Origin: Escallonia rubra
Lineage: Eukaryota; Streptophyta; Magnoliopsida; Escalloniales; Escalloniaceae
DNA length: 64,000 nucleotides
Reading direction: 5' to 3'
Assembly (NCBI GenBank): GCA_033065855.1
Contig: JAVXUO010002352.1
Location: forward strand, 186,001-250,000
Below are positions 1-11,430 of the stretch, piece by piece (within the stretch, counting starts at the first letter, position 1; each line of letters opens with the position of its first letter). The notes under the pieces were generated by a model that did not search any database, was not told where the DNA came from, and saw only the letters and a program-made list of their open reading frames with translations. Made by a program: the position numbers and the translations under genes.

Positions 1-298
1 CTGAAATTATGGAAAAACCTTCTCAGTTTGGATTTTGATAATCGCTCGCAAAAATACGACGCTAGCACATGCATAATACATACAATGTTAGCATATACAC
101 TCATATGTATAATAGATATATATACATATACGGAATCGGATTTTACAAACGCTAGCACGTGAATAAATACATACATATATAAAACGCAATATTCATCAAA
201 ACTATCAATTACAAACATAAAAAAGTATAGATTTTGTGAACTTACGTGATCTATTAGGGTATTAAAAGTGCTCTTAAGAAGGAATTGCACAGATCTGC
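1..298. other. AT-rich spacer with a 90-bp direct repeat
   Basis: No coding signal. A block containing GCTAGCAC followed by ATACATAC occurs near 61 and again near 151, so a roughly 90-bp unit is present twice. The rest is AT-rich with short TATA runs. It may be the edge of a repeat whose body lies left of the window. Confidence 0.4.
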
Positions 299-380
299 TT
301 GCCAACGCCGCTGGGAAAATTTGTGAGTAGAAACAATGGAGAAGAGTGTCGTAGTTACTGTTTTTCGAATATCAATTACA

Positions 381-635
381 CGTCTGCTACACTGTATCGC
401 GGACTATTACGTCCGCCACGTTATATAGCGAATGCTGTTGACCTGACATGGACGTGGCGGGTGACGGGACAGAACCTGACAGGTGTCAGGCTAGGGCCCG
501 TCCGCTACACTGTATAGTGGATGCCTTTTTGCTGTCCCGTGTCAGGACTTCAATGTCGTCCGGGATACAGTATAGCAGACGGGGTGGAGGGGCAAAAAGG
601 TAAAAAAGGCCGTCCGCTATACAGTGTCGCGAACG
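381..635. repeat. Dispersed array of five 24-bp quasi-palindromes
   Basis: Five related units lie at 381-404, 411-433, 500-524, 557-582 and 611-635. Each approximates GTCCGCTAYACTGTATAGCG followed by GAC, which is nearly its own reverse complement. Spacing is irregular (about 30-90 bp), so this is not a simple tandem array. A further small palindrome (CCTGACAGGTGTCAGG) lies at 475-490. An open frame of 72 codons crosses the block but looks like chance. Function unknown. Confidence 0.55.
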
Positions 636-657
636 ACTGACAATATTCGACAAAGGC

Positions 658-700
658 GCGATCTGGGTCGTCTATCTTTCAGGATGGACGGCCAGATCGC
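658..700. repeat. Short hairpin
   Basis: The arms GCGATCTGG-GTCGTC (658-672) and GACGG-CCAGATCGC (687-700) are reverse complements apart from one gap, with a 14-base loop. It directly follows the quasi-palindrome array and may belong to the same repeat. Confidence 0.5.
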
Positions 701-750
701 ACTAACAAATAGATTATTTTGATAGCACTCTCAACGGATCAGCTCCCTAT

Positions 751-779
751 TTATATATATATATATATATGTATACAGA

Positions 780-814
<35 letters not shown>
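751..814. repeat. AT/TA microsatellite
   Basis: Nearly pure TA dinucleotide runs broken by GTATACAGATATATG. A second pure run lies at 943-983. Confidence 0.85.
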
Positions 815-817
<3 letters not shown>

Positions 818-940
818 TTACAGGCTAGTTGTTATTCTGTAGTGCTAATGTAGCAATTGTTATTATCTTTATGTCTGTAAAATAGGTGATCGAGCCGGGA
901 CGACTTGTAAAACTATTTTATATATGAAATATTTCTCTTC

Positions 941-942
<2 letters not shown>

Positions 943-983
<41 letters not shown>
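943..983. repeat. TA microsatellite
   Basis: Uninterrupted TA dinucleotides. The YIYIYI peptide read across it on the minus strand is an artefact of the repeat. Confidence 0.85.
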
Positions 984-985
<2 letters not shown>

Positions 986-1065
986 CAACACTTTGACATG
1001 CTAACCAAGGCAAGACCATCATCATATCCACCACAATAAGCTATGCACATCACTTCAAGTGTGTA

Positions 1066-1135
1066 CATAATGACCCAGTCTACCTTTCCACCACAAGTTA
1101 ATGATTCTCTCAAAACGACTAGCCCAATAGGCACT
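1066..1135. mobile_element. Fragment of TRIM-like LTR fossil
   Basis: This segment (TAATGACCCAGTC, then CCACCACA, then CTAGCCCAAT and GGCACTTATG) matches the terminal repeats of the TRIM-like element at 54873-55345 in order and spacing. Only a piece of one terminal repeat is present. It is an old relic. Confidence 0.5.
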
Positions 1136-1146
1136 TATGGTATCAT

Positions 1147-1444
1147 TGTAACAGCCCAAACCTTGTTATTAGCGAGCCGCTTAGTTTATTTTAAAGCGTG
1201 ACTTTCATACGCAAGATTTAGCGTAGATTTTTCGTGAGTGAAATTTTTATCTGTAACCTTTAGCGACAAAATTTTGCTAAACTAGAAGTTATATATGAAA
1301 GATGGCAAATATAAATGATATTGATTGAGGTATTAGTGACAATTAGCGAAATGATATTTTTAAGAGCTTTAGCGACGAAATTCTTTTTAGTTAGCGTTGA
1401 TATTTTTACGTGGCCGTTTTTAACGACACATAATGGAGTGGGTT
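1147..1444. mobile_element. LTR-like repeat, left part (target of CACTA-1)
   Basis: It begins TGTAACAGCCC, a start common in plant Gypsy LTRs. The stretch at 1391-1444 (TTAGCGTTGATATTTTT, then GGCGACAC-like and TAATGGAGTGGGTT) has a relative at about 62980-63030. Its continuation is found after 17664, so CACTA-1 split it. No coding region is seen. A broken fossil of unknown age, older than CACTA-1. Confidence 0.45.
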
Positions 1445-1830
1445 CACTACAAGAAAAAAGGCTTTTAGCGACGGGTAAATCCGTCGCTAAAAGCCTAAAA
1501 TCCGTCGCTAAAACAATTAGCGACGGATTTACCGTCGCTAAAAGTCCCTCGTATAAAAGCCCGTCACTAATAGTTTAGCGACGGAATTTTTAAATCCGTC
1601 GTGAAATATGTAATTTTTTGCGACGGATTTATTTTTAATTAGCGACGAAATATCCGTCGCTAATTATATTTTAAATATTTTAATTTATTTTCTTTTTTGT
1701 CAAATTAGCGACGGAATAAATGTTTTAGCGACGGAATATTCCGTCGCTAAATAAGCTTTTTAGCGACGGAATATTCCGTCGCTAATTAACTGATTGTAGG
1801 AATACTTTTAGCGACGGAATTAATCCGTCG
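1445..1830. repeat. Subterminal repeat block of CACTA-1, left end
   Basis: More than ten copies, in both orientations, of TTAGCGACGGA or its complement TCCGTCGCTAA. Such arrays are where TNPA-type proteins bind in En/Spm. Neighbouring copies are often inverted, so the single strand could fold strongly. Confidence 0.75.
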
Positions 1831-2087
1831 CCAAAAGTCAAATTTTTTTTGAATTGTTTTTTTATTTTTCCATTACCCAGACCTGTAATACAATTTTCAT
1901 TTCTCAATAACAACGCGCAATAATCAATACATAAAGAAATATAAAAAATCAAACATAAAAAATATTTATTACAAAAAAGACTCATTATGTACAAGCCGGG
2001 AACCGGATATAGCCGGTTAGGGGAGGGGAGAAGAGTACAAGCTGGGCGCAGGGGGGGAAGCTAGGAACGGGCACGAGAAGGGGCTCA

Positions 2088-3706
2088 TCAGGGGTTGCCG
2101 AGTCCCGGATCTGGATCCTGCTGATCCGGGGCCGGCTCGGCATGTCCAGCAGCGCCCTGCTCCCTGATCATCCTCACCACCACTGTAGCAATGCGCTGGA
2201 TCTCCTCGTCGTCCAACTGACGCTGAGGAGCCGGTGTCTGTGGAGGGGCAGCAGGGGGTGAGGACGCTCCTATCACGGCACGAGCAGTCGTGCTAGGCAG
2301 GCCGCGTATGCGGCCTTTCGGCCGATTCACGACCTCCGGCGTATCCAGCCATCGCTTCAACCCCCCAGTACTCGCAGCCGTACTAGTGGACGCTGATGGC
2401 TGTCCGGACTGCTGCTCGGACCCCCTTAGCTGTTCATACGAGGCCTGCAAAAATAGTGGTTTAACGATATGTTAGGGCATTAATTAACGAAACAGACATT
2501 GAGGATAGAAAGACAAAACATTAACAACTTAAATAAATTGACTCACATCGATCCGCCGGGCAATATCTGAAATATAGTCGCCCGCCCGGTGCGCCTCGTC
2601 CTTGTCCTTCTTCCGCACGTGCGTCTGACTATAGGTCAGAGCTATGACCTCATCCTCCTCCAGATCCGGGTGCTCGACCGCGTTCATGTGTCGGACGATG
2701 TCGTGTGGCACCGACCCCCCGTGTGCGTCGGATCTCTGTTCTGTCTGTTCTCGGCCCCGCTCTTACTCTTGGCGTCCCAGCCTGGATCCGCAGCCCACCG
2801 ATCTATCATCTCCCCCCATACACGGTGAGATATCCAATGTGGGGGATATCTCGTCATCTCCGTCATCGGGGCACCCTCGGGCAGCATCTTCTTCGCCCGG
2901 TCCCGTGCGTCGTGGAGCCATCGGCGGTAATTCTTGCCGATGTAAGCAAAGAAGGCCTGCTGCCCCAGTGCCTGCTGCTCAGGCGTGTCAAACGTGAACC
3001 CCTCCTGTAAGGCATTCAATAACACAAATTAACAACATAAAACAAACTCTAATTAAACATTTACTAACGCTGAAAAAAATACTTCACCGTACCAGCCACT
3101 CCTCCCATAGGGCCTCCCTCGCAGCGGCATCCCAGTCCTTCCAGTACAGGCGTGGCTCGAAGAATCGGCCCTTCACAAGAACGCCGATCTTCGTCCTCGC
3201 CTGATTCTCCAGGATCCTGCCAAAGAAGTAAATAAATTAATTAATACAGTTCAAATATAAATTAACACCCCAAAATTTTAAATATAAGGCATGAGGTGAT
3301 ATTTTTAGTACTTACAGGCCCTCCTGCGTGAGCGTAACTCTCTGTTTACGCTGGGGGTCGATGCGTACCCCGCGTGTCGGACCACGGCCTCGTCGAGATC
3401 CTACAAAACACAGACATTAATACAGTTCAAATATACTTTAAATATAAGGCTAGCGAAAATGTACTAAACACCGTTATCAACTATACCTGAGGTAGAACCC
3501 ACGGAAGATGGAGAATGCACGCGCGTGTGGGATGAATCTGCGTCGGGCTGGGGCGACGGCTGGGGCTGAGGCCCCATCTGCTGTCCGCGATCACTCTGTG
3601 CCTCGTCATCAGTAGGCAATGACGAGGTGGGACCCACCGGGGAGGAAGCAGCTCGGCGTCCAGCCCGGCCACGAATAGCCCGTATCCTATCCATATCTGA
3701 CTTCAT
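2088..3706 (-). CDS. TNPA-like accessory transposase protein (Transposase_24 type), five exons
   Basis: This is probably the second En/Spm protein, which binds the subterminal repeats and helps excision. Exons read from sequence with GT..AG borders: 3706-3487, 3400-3316, 3216-3094, 3004-2547, 2444-2088, about 414 codons. Exon 4 has the family core FFAYIGKNYRRWLHDAR and, further on, RYPPHWIS and a coiled polar region. The last exon is Pro/Gln-rich and ends in a helical EEIQRIATVVVRMIREQG segment. Exon 1 is Arg/Pro-rich, and more exons may lie upstream. One oddity is a run of six Cs around 2715. It puts THTGG and the following VPHDIVRH in different frames, while the relative at about 57130 reads through (TQTGGSVPHD). 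So there is either a one-base loss in this copy or a sequencing error. Confidence 0.75.
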
Positions 3707-3770
3707 ATAGAATATAAAGACATTAACACGTTAAAGACAATAATTTGGCATAAATCATCATCGGCACTAT

Positions 3771-3790
3771 ATATATATATATATATATAT
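3771..3790. repeat. TA microsatellite between TNPA and TNPD genes
   Basis: A run of about ten TA dinucleotides between the stop of the TNPD-like gene (3874) and the start assigned to the TNPA-like gene (3706). Confidence 0.7.
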
Positions 3791-3873
3791 GAACGGATGT
3801 GCAAAAACACATCAATAAACACCAAGTTCTAAAATGTTACTACATTTTTTCCGTGATGTTACAACATTACAAG

Positions 3874-6800
3874 TCAATCATTTTCAGTTTGCGAATCATC
3901 TTCATCACTTTCCTCGTCGCCCTCTTCTTCGTGGGACTCGTCGTCCTCTTCATCTTCTAATTCATCCTCTTCATCAGTAGACTCGGTCACATCATCTCCA
4001 ACACTTTCCACGTCTTCCGCGTCATCATCTACGACTTCTTCTCCTACAAGAAGTGTTGTTGGAAGAGGAAGATCGTCCTCCTCGTTGTTGACCTCAACAG
4101 GGAACAAGACACGTGGTTGGTCGGCTTGAAAGGAGTCTAGCTCACTGTCATATGTCACGGGCAATTTCTTGGACTTGATAGTTGTATACCAATGAGATTT
4201 GGGATTGGCGACGTCCTCCGCGTAAAAGACTTGTACAGCTTGACTAGCAAACACAAAGGGCTCGTCTGATGCAAGTCTTGACTTGACATTGACATCTACA
4301 ATCCCTTGAGAGCTAACACGGATTCCTCTACTGCATGTGACATCGAACCACGTACACTTGAACATTACCAGGCGGTTTTGGGAACCCAGATATGTTAGCT
4401 CAACAATCTCATCTAGCTCTCCGTAAAAGTCCATGCAATTCTCGGCATAACAGTCGCCGTTGACCAAGACTCCACTGTTTTGGGTTTGTTTTGTTCGGTC
4501 ATCATCTTTTACGTTAAACCTAAACCCGTTGATGATATAGCCTCCGTAACAGGATGTTTGTTTGTTAGGGCCTTCGGCTAGTAATTTCAAGCAGGAGGCC
4601 ACTGGTCTATCCATTGACTGAACCTATTGTAGATGACGGTAAAAATTAAGGATAAATCAGTATACTAATTGGCCACAGAACTGTATATAACACATAATAT
4701 AATTTCGTTAAACAATCTTACACGGATTTTGAACCACTGTACAAATTGTGATTTCCGATGAGATTCAAGTCCAGCGGGATCAGTGATTAAAGATTCCGCA
4801 TCGAACTCACTGCAAACCAATATAGTTGACTCGCTTAACACACACTTTCAATTATGTACAGCAATGTAAGTGAATTAAGACTTTAACTTACTCAACGAAT
4901 GCCGAAACTTCATCGCAATTTAGAAGGGCATATATTGTTGCAGCACTGTACTCTTCATCCGTTAGCCATCGAGTATACGTTCGGCCGAACGGACTACCTG
5001 ACTGCTTGAATATTGACAATTGCCCTTCCAAATTTGTGCTTGCTCCGGGGTCATTTCGGCCTAGTTGATTTAACCTTGTACCAACATCAGGCCCGAAATA
5101 TTGACTACAAAAGTTTACAAGTTCTTCCATTACGTAAGCCTCCGCAATTGAGCCCTCAACCCGAGCCTTATTACGGACTTTTTTCTTTAAATGGAACATG
5201 AACCTAGAAGTTTAGCGAATCGAGTTAGGTGGAATATCAATGATAACAGATGTCGCATTAAGTGTAAACGAACAACTGTAACAATTTAAGGATTACCTCT
5301 CGAAGGGATACATCCACCGATATTGCACGGGTCCACCCATCTTAGCTTCATATGCCAAGTGAACAGGCAGATGCTCCATTGAATCAAAGAACGAAGGTGG
5401 GAAGATTTTCTCCAGCTTGCAAATCGTCACCACAATGTTCTTCTCAAGCACTTCCATGTTACTCACCCGGATCGTAGAAGAGCATATATCTCGAAAGAAA
5501 TGAGATAATTCAGTCAAAGTCTCGCAAACAACCCGTGGCAACAGTCCCCGGAAGGCAATAGGAATGAATCTCTCCATGAATACGTGGCAGTCGTGACTCT
5601 TCATCCCTTGGAACTTGCATTCCGATACATTGCAACAACGAGATATGTTGGACGCAAACCCATCCGGAAGCTTCAAATTCTTAACCCACTGACAGACCTT
5701 CTCCACTTGTTTCTTGTCTAGACAGTAAGGTGCTTTCGGAAGTATCGTCCTCCCACTGACTGTCCGAGGATGCAATTCACGGCGTACACCCAACTGTTGT
5801 AGATCCCTTCTCGCTTTAAGGTGATCTTTCGATTTGCCCTTGACATTCATCACTGTGTTGAACACATTATCAAAAATGTTCTTCTCAATATGCATCACAT
5901 CCATGTTGTTTCGGATAACGAGCGTCCTCCAGTAGGCTAACTCCCAGAAGATACAAAATTTTCTCCAGTTGTGCTCTTTCCCGAACCCTGGAATCTTCTG
6001 ATCCGGCACACCCTTACCGTGTGGTATGTCAGTATCAAGTGCCTCCAGGTGTGAGAGTACTTCTTCACCAGATGGGTAGTCCAGTGTGACAACCTCACGC
6101 TCGATTGTCCCGTCAAATTTATCCTTCTGCCTACGAAACTGATGGCCCGGTGGCAAAAGCTTACGGTGACATCCGAACCACGAGGCCTTTCCGCCGTGCT
6201 TTAACGTATGACCGGGGTTCACGCCCATACAAGCAGGGCATGCTAGCTTCCCATGTGTGCTCCAGCCACACGTCATTCCCAATGCGGGGAAATCATGTAT
6301 AGTCCACATCAAAGCAGCCCTCATCTGAAAAATTTGTTTAAGGGATGCATCATATGTTTCGACTCCATGATGCCATAACTGTTTTAACTCATCAATCAAC
6401 GGCCTTAAATACACATCTATGTCCTTACCGGGACTCTTCGGGCCCGGAATAAGCAACGACAAGAACATATACGGCTTCTTCATGCACATGCCTGGTGGAA
6501 GGTTGTAAGGGACAATAATAACAGGCCAACAGGAGTAAGGCGTGGTAGACTGACCGAAAGGGTTGAACCCATCGGTTGCCAGACCAAGTCTAACATTCCG
6601 AACTTCCTGAGCAAAGACTGGATGCCTGCGGTCAAACTCCTTCCACGCCTCTCCATCAGCTGGGTGTGTCAGCACATCGGCATCGTTGCTACGAGTCTCA
6701 CGGTGAGCCCTCATATGTTCAGCCGTATTGGAGGAGTAGTACATTCTCTGAAGCCGTGGTGTGACCGGGAAATATCGTAATATCTTCCATGCAATGTTTT

Positions 6801-7530
6801 TCTTCTTCCCTTTGTCCGGTTTGTACCTCGAATGATCACATACTGGACACCGTGACAAATCCTTATTCTCTTTCCAGAATAATACACAATCGTTATTGCA
6901 CGCATCTATCCGGTCATAGCTCAACCCAAGTTTCCTCATCATCTTCTTCGCGTCATAGTACGACGGCGGTAGCTTTTCACTTTCGGGCAGTATTTCTTTG
7001 ATTAAGGTAACAAACTCGTTAAAACCTTTCTCACTCAGCCCGTGGTCTGATTTCAACTGTAATAACCTACTAACCGCAGACAGCCGTGTGTGTTTCGGAG
7101 CTCCATCCCACAGCGGCTCTTCCGCAGCTCTCAACAACTCATAAAACTGATGAGCCCCCTCGTTCGGCGGTTGTGGACTGTCGTTACCCCAGTCAACATT
7201 AGCATGCCCAGCATCCATAATCATATCTCGGTAATCATATCGTGCCTCCTCCCTAACTTCAGTTTGACTAGCCGGGTTGGACGACAATACTATCGTTTCC
7301 CCGTGCTGCGTCCACCTTGTGTATCCACCCATAAAACCGTACCGACGAAGATGCCATTTTACTTCAATTCTTTTTCTCCAGTGCAACAACTCACATCTAC
7401 CGCACGGACACCTTATCTTATCAAGGTCAACATGTGCAGGATGCGCATAAGCGAAGTCGAGAAATTCGTCAACGCGACACTCAAAATCTTCAGCATTCTT
7501 CCTTTTCATCCAACTTCGATCGACTGACAT
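3874..7530 (-). CDS. TNPD/TNP2 transposase of CACTA-1, four exons
   Basis: Catalytic transposase of the En/Spm family. The start chosen is ATG at 7530 because MSVDRSWM opens the Transposase-associated domain (residues about 3-78, with CPCGRCE). Exons with GT..AG borders: 7530-5297, 5203-4892, 4809-4722, 4623-3874, about 1,128 codons, all phases agreeing and no stop. Domain order: Transposase-associated; a zinc-like CPVCDHSRY segment; TNP2/Transposase_21 core (NPFGQ, VPYNLPPGMCMKKPY, GPKSPGKDIDVYL, TCGWSTHGKLACPACM); DUF4218 ending across exon 2; DUF4216 in exon 4 (GYIINGFRF, KCTWFDVTCSRG). A long acidic Asp/Glu tail closes the protein. Length and layout are those of a complete TNP2 protein. 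Confidence 0.85.
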
Positions 7531-7685
7531 GACGACTGAATTATCGTACTGTATACCACCTTCAATTATGACCAGTCATTAGGCATTGCCGATGTAAATA
7601 TGAATGCATGAATGTTACAACATGTCTATATATTTCCCCTCCACTCTTGAACAGGTAGTGGTCCTATCCCATTCAGAAAAGCACA

Positions 7686-7934
7686 TGTTTATAAAACAGT
7701 GAATAACTCATGCTTAGTCCCATGTCTGCGAAAAATTCGGCAGTACCTCCCCGCATTTCTCCAAGTACACGACATCGATTAGGTGTTCTAACATTCATCT
7801 AACCTTGCTCAGGAAGGTTTGACGGATGTTAGAACACCAGATCTGTATGCACCCGGAGAAACACACGAGAACGTGTACCAAATATCCACGACATAGAACA
7901 CAAAGCATGAGTCAAAACACTGTTTTATAAACAA
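7686..7934. repeat. Long imperfect foldback upstream of the TNPD-like gene
   Basis: The outer arms GTTTATAAAACAGTG (from about 7687) and CACTGTTTTATAAAC (to about 7933) pair, continued inward by CTCATGCTT/AAGCATGAG. The core, about 7791-7847, is a strong stem: GGTGTTCTAACAT..AACCTT against AAGGTT..ATGTTAGAACACC, with 22 of 25 pairs and a 5-base loop. A transcript across it would form a long hairpin. No protein is coded here. Confidence 0.7.
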
Positions 7935-7966
7935 TTAGCTTTTCCAAATTGTCCAAACTGGACATC

Positions 7967-8009
7967 CAAAGGCTCATTACAAAGCATTACTTTGTAATGA
8001 GTACCTTTG
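7967..8009. repeat. Perfect short hairpin
   Basis: Arms CAAAGG-CTCATTACAAAG (7967-7984) and CTTTGTAATGAG-TA-CCTTTG (7990-8009). It is 33 bp after the long foldback and 52 bp before the CACTA-2 insertion. Confidence 0.75.
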
Positions 8010-8618
8010 AACGGGAACTAAGGGTTTCTATGCATGCATGCATTCAGAAATTGATAACATATACTACAAGAAAAAGTGGCTATAAAAGCGGGAAAAAACC
8101 GCTGCTAAAAGCTTTGCCAGCGGTTCAGTTCCGCTGTTGTACTTGTAGGCCGCGCTGCGATAGACATATGGCAGCGGTCCTATGTACTTACCGCAGCGGT
8201 CAACCGCTGCTAAATCCATTTCAAAATTCGCCCTTCAATCTAATCTACAGCAGCGGACATAGAAACAACAGCAGGTGTAGACCGCTGGCATAGGTAGCTT
8301 CCAAATTCAAATCTAAACATATGGCAGCGTACAATGACCGCTGTTAAAGGTCAAATTTCTTTTTTTTTTTTAATTTGTTAGAATACATATGAATCCAGTT
8401 AAAGACCTAAAAACTATATCAACCAAGATGTAGCAAAGTAATGTATCACTTAACAAGCCGTAAAATGTCATCGCACAAGANAACGAATAGGTCTAGGTTT
8501 AACCATCAAAGTGCTTCAAGAGTTTAGGTTTAACCATCAAATTGCTACAAGAGTTTAGGTTTACTAGAAAATCAATTTCACAAGAAACCATTTTTCTAGA
8601 ACAAAGCCTACATATATA

Positions 8619-8712
8619 GCTCTTTCAAAAGATGGAACGCGATGCAATTTGCAACATCAAGCGGTGCCATTGCTCGATCTATTTGCATTTGTCTCCACAT
8701 TAACCTGGGACA
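8619..8712 (-). pseudogene. Possible 3' terminal exon inside CACTA-2
   Basis: On the minus strand an AG acceptor near 8713 is followed by an open frame (MWRQMQIDRAMAPLDVANC...) of about 30 codons ending at a stop. No family recognised. It could be the last exon of the same TNPA-like transcript as the exon at 9506-9680. Weak call. Confidence 0.25.
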
Positions 8713-9505
8713 TAATCAAGCAACCGTTAGTGCGCTATTCAGTTTGCTCCCATAATGTTTTTTCAACAGAGTAAATAAAATTGAAAACATTAAGTTGCTT
8801 AAAGTGAATGACAATAAGAAAACCTAGCTGAACCTGTACAAAAAAGGTACAGAAGACAAATATCCACATTAATGGAGACTAGAGTCATGCAAGAAAAGCT
8901 ATAGATCTTAAGTACCAGAGATCGTCCTGGTCCTGCCAACTTAATTCATATATCACAAACAGCAGCCCTTATGAGAATATCTAGCTTATCAAGAAAGCCA
9001 TGTCTTTCCTCAAATGATACTCGCATGTACATTAATTTCACCAACCAGTTCGCATCACGGTGGCTAAAAAAGAACGCTACTTTGGTTGAGGGGTTAAAAG
9101 AGGTCGGCTCACAATGGCTAAGTAGACCATCGCCATCCACCCAACAAAGACAAAATCCCCATAACCCCTAGGCAAGCGAGATGCCTCGATTAAAAGAACC
9201 CCTAAAACGTCATAGTAATAGGTTACAAACATCACAGCAGCAGATTACAAACAACACAATAGCAGATCACAGTAGTAGATCACAACAGTAGAATAAGAAG
9301 GGATATTCTAAATTTTGCTGTATAAACAAATAGCAGATTACTCTGCATTTTTCTATTTAAAACAATGCAGGATCAAAAACATTTCAGGGTTATGGTAATG
9401 CCTAAAGTACACTTCATTTCCATGGACTATGAACACTGTCATGATGTATGTGTGTGGATAAGGGAATATGAATGCTGCCGATAATTATGTTGGGGGTGTG
9501 TGTAC

Positions 9506-9680
9506 CTGAGAACTAGAACCAGTGGCTAGTTCTGTAAAACTGTTCCCTGTAAGTCGATCAAGAGCTTCGTGCATTTTTGCCATTTGCACCTTCAGTTGTC
9601 ATAACCTATATATTCTTGCATCTCCCCCACCCATATTTCAGCTCCTCTAGCGAGGCCTTGCTTTTTTAATGACCTAGAAC
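9506..9680 (-). pseudogene. Decayed TNPA-like exon in CACTA-2
   Basis: On the minus strand it is bounded by an acceptor (TTTCTTGCAG) and a donor (CTCAG|GTACAC). It codes LKKQGLARGAEIWVGEMQEY and then, one base out of phase, QLKVQMAKMHEALDRLTGN followed by FTELATGSSSQ. The composition and the C-terminal helix resemble the end of plant TNPA/Transposase_24 proteins. The single-base phase break in the middle makes it non-functional as read. Confidence 0.5.
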
Positions 9681-10679
9681 CTGCAAGAAAGAACATATAC
9701 AAAACCCTTGGAAAGAATGCTATCATTTTTCCATTCCAAAATTCAACTATATAGCTTGACAGGAAAAGAATTTAGAAACTCCTTAGGTTAAATCCCAGGA
9801 GTTAAATCTAAGGAGTTTCTAAATGGGTCTCTTACCAAACAATTTAATTATTCCAAAATTCGCATTGAAACTCCTTGAACCTGCATGTCATGGTGGCTTA
9901 TATCAAGTTCATACCGCATTGAAACTCTTTGAAATACCAATCTAATAGCTAATTGTTATCTAACCAGATCTTTTCTCCAAAATATCAATATTCAACAGCT
10001 TCATTGAAGCAACGCAAGGCTAAGGACGTAGACATATGCCCATGTCATTATAAATTATGCGTGATATTATCAACTCATGTACGACTGTACCTACCACCAA
10101 CCCGTACTAGAAAACTTCGTATTTCCAGCTTCAAAGCCTAATGTCGCACATTAGAACATGTTCACTCACATGCACTATTTCAATCTAGTAATGCATTCTC
10201 ACCACCAATATGCAATTTCCAGCTTCAAAAACTGCCCAGTTTTGGAATGGAAATCAAGCAGTGAATTTGTTAAGAATCCTATCACACAGAAGACTAGATA
10301 GTGGGAAGGAATAGCCTGCACTGAAGTAGTTTGACAGGTTAGAATTCTATCACCTTTTGAGAAATTTACTGCTTAGAAGGGATAGGACTCACTGCAAGTG
10401 AATTAAATTAAAATTCATTCACTTATAGTAGTACTTTACACGCCATTACTGGGATACAAACATGGGTGTCATGGTGGCTAAGAGACCTAATAATGGTTTT
10501 CCACCCCCAACTCCCACAACCTAGGATCCAGTATAATCAAGCTCCATCTCCCTCATATTTCTCAGGTTCCCTCCCACACACACACACACAAACACTACTT
10601 ACTATGTCTTATGTTTCCATGTCAGTATAACACAGAATATAAGGAAGCGAGCACACACAAACACTAATGTGTTTTACAT

Positions 10680-11340
10680 GTCGATGTTAATACAAAATAG
10701 AGCCAAAACCAAATTAATATCCAATTTAAAGCTGAAAAAAGAATGGAATTCAATTGAAAACACACCGCAGAGAAGATGAAATGCGACTTCCATAACCAAC
10801 TGATGCGCAGCAAACATACCTCAGAAGCACAAACCAGCAGAGCTAATCAAACTCGATTGCGATTGCTCCATCTGCACAACAATTGATTAAGGTCAGAAAT
10901 AATTGGACAAGGGTTTGAATATGTGCGTGTTTGTGAGTGAGAGAGAAGAAAGAAAATTTAAAATTTGCATCAGAGAAAGGTTGATTTTGGGAAGACCGAA
11001 GCAAATGAAAGTCGGAGAGGGAGAGAGAGAGATGAAGAAAACCGGAGGCGCAATTTCATGTGTGTGCGTTTCTGTGTGCAAACAGTGCGTGCGTCTGGTG
11101 TTTGCATGTGTGTGCTTCTGGTGTTTGTGTGAGCGACTGGTGTTTGTGTGTTTCAGAGAGTGGGAGATAGAGAACCAGAGACGCAATTTCGGGAAGAGAA
11201 ACGTGACTACGTGAGGTTGTGATATACAAAAAGAGAACATTAAAATAAAAGAAAAGGGCTACTGCAGTTGTCTGGGCGCTTCCTAAACCTTTTTTCGCCG
11301 CTTCTTTTGAATTGCATTTGGCAATTTACTCCCACTTTCC
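10680..11340. repeat. Internal copy (R1) of the CACTA-2 right-end module
   Basis: R1 aligns in order with 12830-13640 (R2): GATGAAATGCGACTTC, CCATAACCAACT, a TACCTCA splice donor, AGAGAAAGGT.GATTTTGGG, a TGTGTG-rich block and GGGCTAC.G.....GGGCGCT. R2 is next to the real right end, so R1 is the duplicate. Both keep a minus-strand donor (CTGAG|GTATGT at 10819, TTGAG|GTAAGT at 13001), suggesting that the module is a promoter plus first exon. Confidence 0.6.
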
Positions 11341-11430
11341 AAGATTTTACCATGTAAGTGGTGTGTGGGTGTGTGTCTGTGACGTGTGTCTATTGAACCA
11401 ATTCTACGTTGTCATTTTTAGTGGTTACAG

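Noticed and set aside
10893-11240. Frames of 103-115 codons on both strands, Cys/Val-rich or His/Thr-rich
   Set aside because: They come from the TGTGTG/CACACA-rich block of the CACTA-2 module; the same happens at 13073-13513.
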